A stretch of 64,000 nucleotides of DNA from Alloascoidea africana (Eukaryota; Ascomycota; Alloascoideomycetes; Alloascoideales; Alloascoideaceae), in the NCBI GenBank assembly GCA_030581615.1, contig JAKTTT010000006.1, forward strand, positions 1 to 64,000, given 5' to 3'. Made by a program: the position numbers and the translations under genes. This document shows, piece after piece, positions 54,938 through 64,000 of the stretch. How positions within the stretch are numbered: position 1 is the first letter of the stretch; every line of letters starts with the position of its first letter. The notes under the pieces were generated by a model. That model saw only the letters and a program-made list of their open reading frames with translations, had not been told where the DNA came from and searched no databases.

Positions 54938-55876
54938 CTATTTGGCTCCTGAAATTTCGATAGTAGGAGGAGTTCCCAATGCCTTTTTCAAACTTCCATA
55001 AATTGTAAATTGTAAAGACGTTAGAGTGCCAATCATCACAAGACGAGTTGGTAATCCAGCAAATGACCCAAAAAACCCTAGCTGTTTAGCCAATTGTAAA
55101 AGTAGCCCGGCAGTCGACTGTCCAGCGGCTTTTTTAGTTTTGTTGACCTTTGAAAGCAAAGTATCAGCAGGCTGAGAAACAAAAGCAGCAGCACAACCGG
55201 CTATAACTCCAGATAAAAGATTGACTCCAACAATAGACGTATCTGATAACTGAGACTTTGGCGTGGGGATGAACGTGTAGATTGCCTGCGAAGCTCGTTC
55301 ATAAACCAGAAACTTTGCAATATTGTAAGGGATCTGCTTGAACAATATCGGTGTAAATCCATTATAAAAAGAACCTATCCCCTCTTCTCTGATGATTCTG
55401 GAAAAGCCCCCGATGAGTCCATTTGCAAAAGAGGGCTGGGATACAAGTCGGATGCGGGTCGCTTCTAAGGGACATAGGGCAATGTCAGCAAAAAATTCGG
55501 CAATTGCTGAAGAACCTATGTAAACGGCGTCTTTGTATCTGGAAGCAGTCTCGAATCCAAGTTGGTCAATAAAGATTTTTTTGAAAAGCTCATAACCGCC
55601 AAACTTGAAGGCACCTTGTAAAGAGTAACCTAGAACAGTGGGTCCAAGCCCGGTAGCCAACGTTGCTGCTCCTTCATTTTGAATAATCATCCTCGCCGAT
55701 CCAAACATGCCTTTATTGTAAACAACTGGATCCAGTTGGATCCGTGTTTTGATAACATCAATTGGGCACATGGCTCCGTGGGTTACGCCGCAGCCCATAG
55801 CTCCAGCAAGAGCAAACTTGGCATAGTCAGTAGGGGTAAAAACAGGCAAAGGTTTGTGTTCAATAGGTGCTGCCAT
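54938..55876 (-). CDS. MIR1: Mitochondrial phosphate carrier
   Basis: Intronless, 312 residues, the standard size for a mitochondrial carrier. Three repeats carry the signatures [20 protein letters not shown] and [10 protein letters not shown]. The sequence ([52 protein letters not shown]) follows S. cerevisiae Mir1. It imports phosphate with protons into the matrix for ATP synthesis. No N-terminal presequence is evident, as usual for yeast carriers. Confidence 0.95.
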   Translation of the reverse strand: MAAPIEHKPLPVFTPTDYAKFALAGAMGCGVTHGAMCPIDVIKTRIQLDPVVYNKGMFGSARMIIQNEGAATLATGLGPTVLGYSLQGAFKFGGYELFKKIFIDQLGFETASRYKDAVYIGSSAIAEFFADIALCPLEATRIRLVSQPSFANGLIGGFSRIIREEGIGSFYNGFTPILFKQIPYNIAKFLVYERASQAIYTFIPTPKSQLSDTSIVGVNLLSGVIAGCAAAFVSQPADTLLSKVNKTKKAAGQSTAGLLLQLAKQLGFFGSFAGLPTRLVMIGTLTSLQFTIYGSLKKALGTPPTIEISGAK

Positions 55877-56451
55877 CTTTTACAAAGTCCAACGAAGAAG
55901 AAAGAAGTAACAGTACAACAGATGGCTTCCTTTTAATAACAGCCTTGAACCGCCGACCTCCATTCCGAGATGATGAATGATAGGATGGCTTGAAAAATAG
56001 TCTCGGAATGAATCGTTATTGCGTATGCACTTCTCCAGTTTTTGTAGATTTACCGTAAATCTTTTTTTTTTGGGTAAGTTTCTCCAGTTATGATAGGCGA
56101 TCAGGACAAACTTGTCACCTATTTCTTTCTTTTCCTTTGCGATCAAAACGTACTAGTTGACCTCGGAAACCTATGATCGAGTTGGAAACTTTGGTACAGT
56201 AACTACCAATACAAATACATTTCAAAGCTAGTCACATTCATAATAATTATCAGGAGTACTTAACCATATTAACCAGAAGTATCGTGGGGAATCAAACTGA
56301 ACAGGAGGACGGCTCAAAGAACGTGCCGTAGTTTCTATATCAGTTCATACTACAATATTTCAAAGCTTGATAGGAGAGGCACTCCAAATGCTGTTTGCTG
56401 ACAATTGTGGGACCTATGTACAAAAGTGGAGACCATAATCTTTCTCCTTCA
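55877..56451. promoter_or_regulatory. MIR1 upstream region
   Basis: About 575 bases between MIR1 and the 3' end of MRPL27, both minus strand. No distinctive motif is seen. Confidence 0.4.
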
Positions 56452-56936
56452 CTAACCTCTCTCTATGCTTGTTTCCTCATTCCGCGCAGCCTCTGGCGAG
56501 TCCTCTTCACCATACCTAATAAACTCGTCCAATTTCTTAAGATATAGATCAGAATCCAGCGGACCATTCTTATAACCGGCGAATGTGTGTTTTAGCGGTG
56601 GGACGTTGGAAGAAACAAGAGGTTTCACCTATCACACTTTGTGTTAGCTCAACCATGCCAAAGCAAATTTCCAGCTCTTCCTAAACTTACATCAGTGAAC
56701 TCCAAATCGGCAGGAACGACATAAGTTCGGACCCTGGACCAATCGATTCTGTAGCCTCCAAATCTCGTGTGCCTTCCGATACCCGAAGCTCGAGTTCCCT
56801 TATAAAAGTCCTTATTCCCTTGCTTTGTAGTTAGAGGATAACGCTTGTTTCCTGTCTTTGTAAACCCATAGAATAGCGTGCCATCTCGGAACTTTTTCCA
56901 TGGTCTTGTCAGATATAAGGGGCTGGTTGGACGCAT
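56452..56936 (-). CDS. MRPL27: Mitochondrial large-subunit ribosomal protein mL41 (Mrpl27)
   Basis: Exons 56936-56691 and 56628-56452 encode 140 residues (S. cerevisiae: 146). The 62-nt intron has a GTAAGT donor and a GATAG acceptor; splicing gives [19 protein letters not shown]. The conserved core [32 protein letters not shown] and [12 protein letters not shown] is present. The N-terminus is short and basic, consistent with mitochondrial import. Open frame upstream of 56936 has no ATG-supported similarity. A CACGTG lies about 70 bp upstream. Confidence 0.93.
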
Positions 56937-57002
56937 TGCTTTCTTGAGTGTCTGGCTGAGCTGGTGGTGGTGGAACAGAAACCTGAGTAAAATTTCCACA
57001 AC

Positions 57003-57008
57003 CACGTG
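57003..57008. promoter_or_regulatory. CACGTG site upstream of MRPL27
   Basis: A perfect hexamer followed by AC, about 67 bp upstream of the MRPL27 start, inside a GTG/CAC-rich stretch. Confidence 0.5.
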
Positions 57009-57819
57009 ACACGAAGTATATGGGGTTGGAGAATTTCTGCTGGAGACTGATTTCAGAATCAGAATGTTACTGAAATGCAAGGGTTTTGGACAATTCCAGA
57101 TAGGAATTGGAGACACTTAGAGAAGGATGATTCCGTTGCTTCTGGACCCTGAAATTTGTTTCAATCAAAGTACTCTAGCGGAAAACTGGGTGAAAATAAT
57201 GGCGACCCGCTGGTTTGGTGTAGAGAAAACATGGAGCGCCATTGCCGAATCACACTCTCCTATTGCAAGCTATTGTTTTCAATTAAAAATACAGAGGAAT
57301 GGCATAAACTGGCGTTTCGAGCGTATCGAACGGCAGCCGAAAAGCCACACAAACGGCCAAGATTTCCCTAGGATCAATCAATATGGATTGAAATCCAGTT
57401 ACAGTTTACCTGGGACATGGGCTTTTGCTCCAGCAGCAGGCGAAACTGGAAAGGCCCGTCTCGGACGGTCGCCAAAGCAATATGGCCACACGAACTAAGA
57501 AAGCACCCCAGCGCTTGGACAGAAGTGCATTTTACTACCCATCTCATTGAATGCGGCCCCGACCGAGGGCTCAGGCGGAAAAACACGGCGTGTCCAGGCG
57601 AGCACGGGCCGTTCTCGCTTTCGCTTTTTCGTTTTGGTCTCGGGCTCAGGCCGAAAAGTAGGAGGCTCTTCCAGGTCACTGCCAGAGAAGAAGGTCACGC
57701 ACAAAGCTGATGCAAACACTCTCCTTTTGCTCCCTCGAGTTCTCCAGCTTTTCACACTGGTACCTGTTCTGGTAAGTATACGGCTTTAGCTCCTTACCTC
57801 CTCATGATAGAGCCTAGAA

Positions 57820-57933
57820 ATGAAGACAGCAGCACAGCGCAGTGTCCGATCTGGTCTTCTCGCCCAACCAAGTAAAGGGGTACTATTGATGAACATGTTA
57901 TTGAGTTCTACGACGCTAATACTCCAAATGTAA
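57820..57933 (+). CDS. Possible 37-residue upstream ORF or micropeptide
   Basis: The frame begins MKTAAQRSVRSGLLAQPSKG and continues with a hydrophobic stretch (VLLMNMLLSSTTLILQM). A basic, Arg/Ser-containing start before a membrane-like segment resembles small mitochondrial membrane proteins. Equally, it may be a uORF that controls the gene starting at 57956. A GTAAGT at about 57774 raises the possibility of an upstream exon. Not recognised. Confidence 0.3.
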   Translation: MKTAAQRSVRSGLLAQPSKGVLLMNMLLSSTTLILQM

Positions 57934-57955
57934 CCATCTAATTAGAACGGCCACC

Positions 57956-58684
57956 ATGTCGCTTGAGAATAAAGGAGACAACAGTAGCATACATTCCGGC
58001 CAAACAAGCTCAGACCCGATTGTGCCTGGGGAAATTCTCCAGCGGATGGTAGACCTCAAGGAGATCGGCGTATGTGGTGCAGGCTTCAAAATGGAATCCC
58101 AATCGCCAATTACCATCGATCAAGTGACGGATCATCTGACAGTATGGTGTGATGAGAACATAGAAGGCAATTTTTTGGATGAATTTCGATGTGTAGTTTC
58201 CAAATCGGAGGAGGACTCTATCTATCTGTCGCTATTTTTTGCTCCCAAGCCAAGATTGCACGAACACTATTACATTGAAAAGTTTTCAAACACAACATTT
58301 GGTGTCAGTGACGAGGATTCGGATGAATGCTTCACGTTACAACACATTGAGCCAGTTCCCGGTGGCCAACTTGCCGTATTTTGTCTCTCAATACCCTTTA
58401 TCAATGGGTTCTACATGGATGATGTGAGAACGTCTATTTTTGCAAACTATGGCAAAGTCATAATGTCCATTAAAACAGACCCCGTGAAGTTTGTACAACG
58501 AATTCACGGGCAAAGCATAGAAACCAAATCTTACAACCACGTTTTGCTCAATCTGAACCAGAACTACCAGCCAGACATGTACAAAACTGCGGTCCAGTAT
58601 CCCCCTAAAACCGTCAAGTTTACTCCTTTAGCGGCGCCTCCTTTTTTGGTCGAAATTAAGCTTATCACCCGAATCAACGTTTAG
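57956..58684 (+). CDS. Protein of unknown function, 242 residues
   Basis: Intronless. It has an acidic N-terminus of about 25 residues, then a compact region with mixed alpha/beta character and no signal peptide or membrane segment. The stretch FYMDDVRTSIFANYGKVIMSIKTDPVKF and the later VLLNLNQ has the rhythm of an RRM-like fold, but RNP motifs are not clear. Codon use and composition fit a real gene, and GGCCACC before the ATG is a reasonable context. I do not recognise a family. Confidence 0.62.
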   Translation: MSLENKGDNSSIHSGQTSSDPIVPGEILQRMVDLKEIGVCGAGFKMESQSPITIDQVTDHLTVWCDENIEGNFLDEFRCVVSKSEEDSIYLSLFFAPKPRLHEHYYIEKFSNTTFGVSDEDSDECFTLQHIEPVPGGQLAVFCLSIPFINGFYMDDVRTSIFANYGKVIMSIKTDPVKFVQRIHGQSIETKSYNHVLLNLNQNYQPDMYKTAVQYPPKTVKFTPLAAPPFLVEIKLITRINV

Positions 58685-59348
58685 CACCTTTCTCCAAAAT
58701 CAGAAGAGTTGGCCCGCTCGATAGAACATGCTTAATGCATAAAGTCATGTTTTTGCTTTTACCCTCTTTGCTATTACTTTTCTTTCCAATATCAACTAAT
58801 TGCTAGTGAAAAACAATGGGTCTGTGATCGATGGTTTGCCTTCGTTTTAGTCTGAAACACAAGAAGAGAAAACGAAGGCTTTTTGAGACCATTTGGACGT
58901 TGCCAAACTGGGCACTATACACGTTTTGCTTTATCTTATTCTCGTTCTGTATCATAGCCATACATAAGTTCCATTAAATAAAAGTATTGATGTACTGAAC
59001 TGAACCGAACCACACTACCAGCTTTGATCTTCCGGGCGGTTGCTGTAGAACCCACCCTGACCCATACGTCACAGTAACTGCTGTTCAACAGCATCAGGTT
59101 CCTCTAATCGCAGCTCCTTCAATTACCAACAGAAGCTCTTTCATGGGCGGCCCAGAAGTGGTTTTGTCCTGCCACGGAGTCCGGTAGCGCCGGTATCGCC
59201 GATACCGCAGATAGCGCCGCCAACAATCTGCACAAAAAGGAAAAACTGTTTGCAGCACACACTGGTATTTATACCAAAGCATATGCCGTTTCTCTCCAAT
59301 CGGCCCAGTTCCCTCGTTTGCAAGTAACCAGCACATACGAACACGATC
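58685..59348. promoter_or_regulatory. APD1 upstream region with CGG-N11-CCG palindrome
   Basis: About 660 bases. The segment at about 59170-59225 is GC-rich with several CGG/CCG triplets, including a perfect 17-bp palindrome at 59191-59207. The rest is AT-rich and non-coding. Confidence 0.5.
59191..59207. promoter_or_regulatory. Perfect 17-bp palindrome, CGG-N11-CCG
   Basis: CGGTATCGCCGATACCG has 7-bp perfect arms around GCC. Inverted CGG half-sites with an 11-bp spacer are the Gal4-type geometry for Zn2Cys6 factors. It lies about 140 bp upstream of the APD1 start. Confidence 0.55.
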
Positions 59349-60284
59349 ATGGGACTACTGTCGCGTTTTGTTTACCGGCCTGATTCAGAAACGTCTGAAG
59401 CTAAGATAGCCAAAGTTCTTCCGCTTGCCACATGCTCCCAGGAATGCCCCGCGGAAGAGTGCTTCAGCAAGTTTCCAAAGTCTGTCAAAGTCGATACGGA
59501 GGGCTCGCTATGGGGCTCTGCAAAACCTTTCAAGCTCCATGTGCTGACCGCCACGGGCCAGACGGATTGGGCTCACACGGTCACCAACGAATCTGGATCG
59601 TTGGCCAAGGCAGTTTCCGGTTGGGTCGAAACCAAGGAGGCCAAAGAACTTATCCAAGGACCCGTGAAGATCACGGCATCTTCTTTAGCTGTACCTCAAA
59701 AATACCAAACCGCAGAGAACGAAGCAAAGCCGCCATCAGAGAGACCAGGAGTGCTCATTTTGCTGCCACACATGATCAGACTGGAAAATATCACTCCACA
59801 ACAGTGCCCTACAGTACTAGGAAAACTACTGGCTATCGTAAACAGTCTGACCAATGAGTATACAGAGAATGGCGCAGAAATCCCCCACGAGAAGGTTCCA
59901 CAGGAAATAGATGGAGTTATCATCTCCAAAATCAAGGACCGAGCAATCATCTTGCTCTGCTCCCACAAGACCAGAGACAAGAGGTGCGCAACTACCGCCA
60001 ACATCATGAAAAAAGAGTTTGACATTCATCTACGAGAAATGGGGCTTTGCCGAGACGCAGATGACGAGAGAGAAGATGGCGTTAATGTATATTTTGTCTC
60101 CCACGTTGGCGGCCACAAGTTCGCTGCCAACGTCTTTGTCTATCTCGCAAGCGGTGAAGTTCTATGGATGGCCAGATGCACCCCCCGAAACGTTAAACCG
60201 ATTCTCGAAACAACGGTTCTACAACATAGAGTTTATCCAGATCTGATTAGAACAGCATTCAGATCCACTCCTATTGATTGGTAG
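59349..60284 (+). CDS. APD1: Apd1-like sucrase/ferredoxin-like (thioredoxin-fold Fe-S) protein
   Basis: Intronless, 311 residues (S. cerevisiae Apd1: 316). An N-terminal Cys-rich segment has CSQECPAEECFSKFP. The C-terminal ferredoxin-like domain holds CSHKTRDKRC (about 203-212) and HVGGHKFAANVFVYL (about 251-265), which supply the two Cys and two His ligands of the [2Fe-2S] cluster in this family. It ends ...IDW with the usual terminal Trp. Apd1 and its relative Aim32 are linked to redox homeostasis and actin-patch distribution. Both Cys and both His are present, so a cluster should bind. Confidence 0.88.
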   Translation: MGLLSRFVYRPDSETSEAKIAKVLPLATCSQECPAEECFSKFPKSVKVDTEGSLWGSAKPFKLHVLTATGQTDWAHTVTNESGSLAKAVSGWVETKEAKELIQGPVKITASSLAVPQKYQTAENEAKPPSERPGVLILLPHMIRLENITPQQCPTVLGKLLAIVNSLTNEYTENGAEIPHEKVPQEIDGVIISKIKDRAIILLCSHKTRDKRCATTANIMKKEFDIHLREMGLCRDADDEREDGVNVYFVSHVGGHKFAANVFVYLASGEVLWMARCTPRNVKPILETTVLQHRVYPDLIRTAFRSTPIDW

Positions 60285-61201
60285 TGTTCGTGTCTACTAA
60301 TGGTTTTTATTATTTGTGTCGCATTAATGAAGGGTTTTCCATCTTGTCTATATAGTCTGCCTGCTGTAGTTATGGTTAATAATACTTCTAATCAAAGCTA
60401 AACAAACTTTGAAATATAATGACATAGGCTTTCGAACTTAAGATGATCAAGTCTAGATGGAAAATCTCTGCTAGCCCACGACCTGCAAAAAGCCGATACA
60501 GCTCGGCATTGCTAATTTTATTCCTCAATTGCGACCAACAAGGGTTAAGCGTATGGATGTTTAGGATGCCGAAACCTATTTAAAATGGACATGACATCAA
60601 ATCTTTTCAGATGTTTTATAATCATACAGTTCTTTGCATACTCTAAAAACATGAAAAAAAAATAATTCAATTCTTCTATCTTGGCAAGGAACAATTGAAA
60701 CGAAATGAAACCAACAACATAGAAAAGACACAGGTGTACTATGGCAATGGGGTTAATAAATCTTTATGTGTAAATGTGTATAGTATGCTTCAACTTGATT
60801 CAGATGACGAAAAAAGAATCCTCAAGAGATAAGAAAAAAATCGAAAAAGCTCAGTAGGACTTTTACTACTCCATCAAATAAAGAGCGCTTGATAAAAACG
60901 TGAATGAGAAAACGCCAAAAAAGGATACAATAAAAGCATGAAAGACCAAATTAGGAGTCAAAAAAAAAAAAAAAAAAAAGAGAAGACGAAATTGAATCCA
61001 ATACAATGTATAAAATGAGAAACGCTGAACATGGTAAAAGTAAAATTCAAGATTTCCAAAACAGATTGTAATCAAAGAAATAAAATATGAAAGCAGTTGC
61101 AAGTATTCATGTTTTCCTTGGGGAAAGAAAGAAAGAAAAAGAAAAATTGAAACTATTTTAAACATTTTAATGTGAGGAGTTCCTTTCTAGCAAGCTCCAA
61201 A
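60285..61201. other. Convergent intergenic region with a long poly-A run
   Basis: About 900 bases between APD1 and the kinase gene 3' ends. A run of about 19-20 A lies at 60960-60979, and GAAAGAAA-type purine repeats lie near 61124-61145. No gene is seen. Confidence 0.5.
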
Positions 61202-64000
61202 TCATATTTTCATCTTAATGTCTTCTTCACCAAGGTTACTGTCATCATCTGGCTCGGGACCATAATCACCTTCATAAATCACGGCCCCCGCTTTCCTCCG
61301 AGACTCAACAATCCTTGTTGACTCAATTGATAACAAGTCGTCTGCAGAGGGCCGCCTTGCAGGATCTGGATCCAACATCCATTTTACAATTTTGTCCAAG
61401 GTGTTTGAATTGTCAATCATAAACTTCGGTGCATAAGGTGGGATTTCTCGTCCAGACGTGAAAATTTTGGGCAGATTTTTCCGTTGATTTCGCAGTCGAC
61501 GCGAGTAGAAATCGGGATCGTCTTCAAGATTTATGGGAAAGTCATTGGTGCTTTCGTCTGGTGTGGTGTCCGCTGTAGAACTAATGAGAGCACTTTCATC
61601 CAGAATGCCATCAACATAATTATCGTTGGTAATCTCCATTGTGAGATCTCCAGAGCTCAGCTTGCCTGCGTCACTCAAATCGCCTGATCGTAGTTTATGC
61701 CACGACTCTCCATTTCCTGGTAACACAATATTAGCCGCACTTTCCAACATTATCAGGCCAAGCGAAAACACATCTGCTGGCTTGCCATAATTCCCAAAGG
61801 AAATAATCTCAGGGGCAATGTACTCTCTGTCGCCCTCTCTGTCCAGGTCAACTAAAACTTCAGACCCGTCGTTTTCCACTACATCCCGAAACTTGACCGC
61901 CATTCCAAAGTCTCCTATCTTCAAGGAACCTTCAAACGTGATAAACACATTTGCAGGCTTTAGGTCCAAATGCAAATACCCTTCATTATGAATGTACCTC
62001 AGGCCAAAACACAGCTCAACAAGAATCTTCCAGACTCTCCATTCATCTAGTTTGCCTACCTGACCACGTTCGCTGAGAAATGTATCCAGACTACCATTCT
62101 CACAGTATTCCGTCATGATGTACATGTAATTGTTGTGCTCCAAAAAATTGTGCAAAACAAGAATGTACTCTTTCCCTTCGTCATCGTTCTGGCTTTGATT
62201 GAGATGACGGAGTATCTCCACTTCTTCTAAAGCACGAGCTCGGGCTTTAATACCCCATATCGGCCTTTTTGTCCGTTTAACCACATATTTCGTGTTATTC
62301 TGGTGTTGATGGCGCCGGCCTGTGTCTTTCTTAAGCACAGTATAGACAATTGAAAATTCGCCTCTACCAACTACCTGGATCGAGTCGAATTTGCTCGCCA
62401 TAAACTCGTCAACATCAGCATTGGGCGTGTGGGACGGTCGAGTATTCACCACCGTGACCGAGTCTGCGACATCAGCAAACGAGGATGACGGTGTCCGAGG
62501 AGTTTTTACTGGTGTTGACGGGCGGGATGGGTGATTGTTGATGCTGGTCGTTGGGGTAATTGAGTTTTTGCTATTATCCTGCTGGGCCTTCGGTGTCAGC
62601 ACTATTGTGCTAACGGTGGATGTGCTTGTGGAACTTGCTGTTCGTACTGCTTTAGATTTCGAGCTGTCTGCCATCATTCCCGCCGAATTGAAACTTCTTC
62701 CCTGTGAGTTTGTCCTGCTGGTGCTGAGACTGTTGCCTAAACTTGCTGTATTCCTTGCAGTGAAAGACAGCTGCCGCTTGAAGCTATTTGACAGCCCAAT
62801 GGCTTTGTAATTTTCATCGTTCAGATCATCCGCGTCTTGATGCTGGTGTTCATGGAAGGATCCACTTGATCGCGAACGTATGCTAAACAGTCCTTTACTT
62901 TTATTGGAATTCGGGGGAGAAGACGACTTGTTTCGACTGGGAGAAAATTTCCTCTGAAGAAAGTTGTTGAATTTAAATATTTTTCGTTTTGATTTAGCCT
63001 TTTTGGGACTGGTGCCGATGTGAGAGTCGTTGCCCGCTGCTTTGGATTGAGCAGTTGAACTTGACGAAGCTACGGCATTCTTGGTAGGCGTCAAGGGGTC
63101 AGATTCAGACATTATCGAGTCATCATCGACCCCATCCATTTTATCAACCATCATGTCCTCATCTTCGAGATTGTCTTGGTATATCTGTAATTGGGATTGT
63201 TTGTGCGGTTGGTGAGATCCAGTTCTTGTTCCCAGATTCCCGTTGGTTGACACACTATGGAGGTCCGCGTTCAATCGGCTTGTGAAGGAAAACTGTGTAG
63301 GAGGCTTGGTGAATTGAGACATGTTGGGCATGGATGAAGATGAAGTGTGGGCAAAGGATATGGCGGAAGGCCCGTTCTCCGATAGAGACGGAATACTCAG
63401 CCTTTTGCAGGGGGTATCAGGAGTCGTAAAAGTGGAAGCTCCAGATATTGACCCAAACGTGCTACTCCTTTTCATGTTCTTTTTCGACTGTAACCCAGAA
63501 TTTGTGAATGCTGTCTGTAAAGGCTTTACAGACCGGAACATATCCGGTGTTGCATATGGTTTTTTGCCTGTAGAGTTCAAGCCACTTTTAGAACCATTGA
63601 AGCCAAGCGGAGCTTGCGGGCGATGAGATTGTGTGTAAGGGGTGTTTAAAGAGCCATACGAAACCGGAGTGTTTGTGGAACCTAAAGATCCTTTTCGTTG
63701 GGGATTTGTGGAGGATACTGAGTTGGATTTGCTTCTTGAAGCATTATTGAAGAATGCCAGCCTTTGGTAGGATGCAGTCGAAGCGGTTGAAGTAGGAGTT
63801 GAAGAGGAATTATAGGAATCAGAGGCATTGCCAGGAGGATGGACCACTCCAGTTAAAGATGCAGACTCCAGTTTACGTATTTTGGTTGCGTTACCAGACG
63901 AAAAGAAGCTTGGAGAGCGTGAGTGGGAGGTAGAAAACCCTTTCGAGGATACAAAAGGAGAGTCAAAGGAGAAAGAATGCTGCTGATCCTGATGTTCATT
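61202..64000 (-). CDS. SWE1: Swe1/Wee1-type kinase, 5' end beyond the window
   Basis: The frame is open from the right edge (64000) to a stop at 61202, 932 codons visible; the start lies outside. A long Ser/Thr/Asn-rich N-terminal region includes a basic stretch (SPKKAKSKRKIFKF). The C-terminal kinase domain starts FDSIQVVGRGEFSIVY. It has the Wee1-type invariant Lys in YVVKRTK, catalytic loop HLDLKPANVFI, DFGMAVKF, and EGDREYIAPEI with YGKPADVFSLG. Glu in place of the usual Gly near GRGEF and the EGDxxYxAPE loop are Wee1-family hallmarks. Swe1 phosphorylates the cyclin-dependent kinase on its inhibitory Tyr to delay mitosis in the morphogenesis checkpoint. Confidence 0.9.
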   Translation of the reverse strand, partial: NEHQDQQHSFSFDSPFVSSKGFSTSHSRSPSFFSSGNATKIRKLESASLTGVVHPPGNASDSYNSSSTPTSTASTASYQRLAFFNNASRSKSNSVSSTNPQRKGSLGSTNTPVSYGSLNTPYTQSHRPQAPLGFNGSKSGLNSTGKKPYATPDMFRSVKPLQTAFTNSGLQSKKNMKRSSTFGSISGASTFTTPDTPCKRLSIPSLSENGPSAISFAHTSSSSMPNMSQFTKPPTQFSFTSRLNADLHSVSTNGNLGTRTGSHQPHKQSQLQIYQDNLEDEDMMVDKMDGVDDDSIMSESDPLTPTKNAVASSSSTAQSKAAGNDSHIGTSPKKAKSKRKIFKFNNFLQRKFSPSRNKSSSPPNSNKSKGLFSIRSRSSGSFHEHQHQDADDLNDENYKAIGLSNSFKRQLSFTARNTASLGNSLSTSRTNSQGRSFNSAGMMADSSKSKAVRTASSTSTSTVSTIVLTPKAQQDNSKNSITPTTSINNHPSRPSTPVKTPRTPSSSFADVADSVTVVNTRPSHTPNADVDEFMASKFDSIQVVGRGEFSIVYTVLKKDTGRRHQHQNNTKYVVKRTKRPIWGIKARARALEEVEILRHLNQSQNDDEGKEYILVLHNFLEHNNYMYIMTEYCENGSLDTFLSERGQVGKLDEWRVWKILVELCFGLRYIHNEGYLHLDLKPANVFITFEGSLKIGDFGMAVKFRDVVENDGSEVLVDLDREGDREYIAPEIISFGNYGKPADVFSLGLIMLESAANIVLPGNGESWHKLRSGDLSDAGKLSSGDLTMEITNDNYVDGILDESALISSTADTTPDESTNDFPINLEDDPDFYSRRLRNQRKNLPKIFTSGREIPPYAPKFMIDNSNTLDKIVKWMLDPDPARRPSADDLLSIESTRIVESRRKAGAVIYEGDYGPEPDDDSNLGEEDIKMKI

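Larger units (their letters stand above)
56937..57955. promoter_or_regulatory. Divergent region between MRPL27 and the unknown 242-residue gene
   Basis: About 1 kb. CACGTG at 57003-57008 lies close to MRPL27. The part from about 57400 to 57700 is GC-rich, with spurious overlapping ORFs. A 37-codon ATG-initiated frame at 57820-57933 precedes the next CDS by 22 bp. Confidence 0.45.

Noticed and set aside
59094-59350. Minus-strand ORFs of 69-80 codons upstream of APD1
   Set aside because: They overlap the promoter and the CGG-rich palindrome, with no similarity.
1-64000. CRISPR arrays, bacterial-type operons or riboswitches
   Set aside because: The window is eukaryotic nuclear DNA. The short tandem repeats lack CRISPR spacer structure, and no Shine-Dalgarno or operon layout is seen.

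Overview
The window is nuclear chromosomal DNA of a budding yeast (Saccharomycotina). The genes have Saccharomycotina counterparts (Ssb, Bre4, Yvc1, Vid27, Gyp7, Mch1, Shr3, Nop13, Apd1, Swe1). A small protein that looks like a respiratory complex I accessory subunit argues against the Saccharomyces branch, which lost complex I. Splicing is common for a yeast: I place about 25 short introns (40-116 nt) in 13 of 28 host genes, with GTATGT/GTAAGT-type donors and CTAAC-type branch sites. A tRNA-Leu(CAG) with an intron, and CTG codons at conserved Leu positions of SSB1, indicate standard decoding of CUG as leucine. I cannot name the species.

Layout. 1-2704 is a mobile-element zone: the 5' part of a Ty1/copia-type element running off the left edge on the minus strand, then a broken Tc1/mariner transposase relic. 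3366-36104 is dense housekeeping sequence: EAF3-like, membrane casein kinase 1 (YCK-like), BRE4-like, SSB1, RHO2, YVC1, a DSE1-like WD40 protein, VID27, an MFG1-like regulator, IES2, GYP7, RTT106, a complex I subunit, RPS3, MCH1-like and a five-segment CSN8/PSMD8/eIF3K-like gene. 36105-50355 is looser: a GPI-anchored His/Cys-rich metal-binding protein with an internal duplication, SHR3, pyruvate decarboxylase, a SAP plus triple-HRDC protein, NOP13, tRNA-Leu, a Ser/Thr-rich GPI mannoprotein and a C2H2 zinc-finger factor. 50356-54937 is a 4.6 kb gene-free interval. 54938-64000 holds MIR1, MRPL27, an unknown 242-residue protein, APD1 and a SWE1-like Wee1 kinase that is cut by the right edge.

Connections. 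From memory of S. cerevisiae systematic names, many of these genes fall in the duplicated YDL21x-23x / YNL20x-21x blocks or nearby on chromosome XIV, so much of the order looks like ancestral synteny. Several promoters carry CACGTG (RPS3, MRPL27, the complex I subunit, SSB1), which suggests a shared Cbf1-type factor. Divergent promoters are often GC-rich and carry short tandem repeats.

Most unusual items: a 6-nt microexon beside a 19-nt exon in RHO2; the SAP-HRDC-HRDC-HRDC protein; the duplicated CHxHG metal-binding GPI protein; a 17-bp CGG-N11-CCG palindrome before APD1; a 21-bp inverted repeat between RPS3 and MCH1; and the long silent region upstream of the zinc-finger gene.
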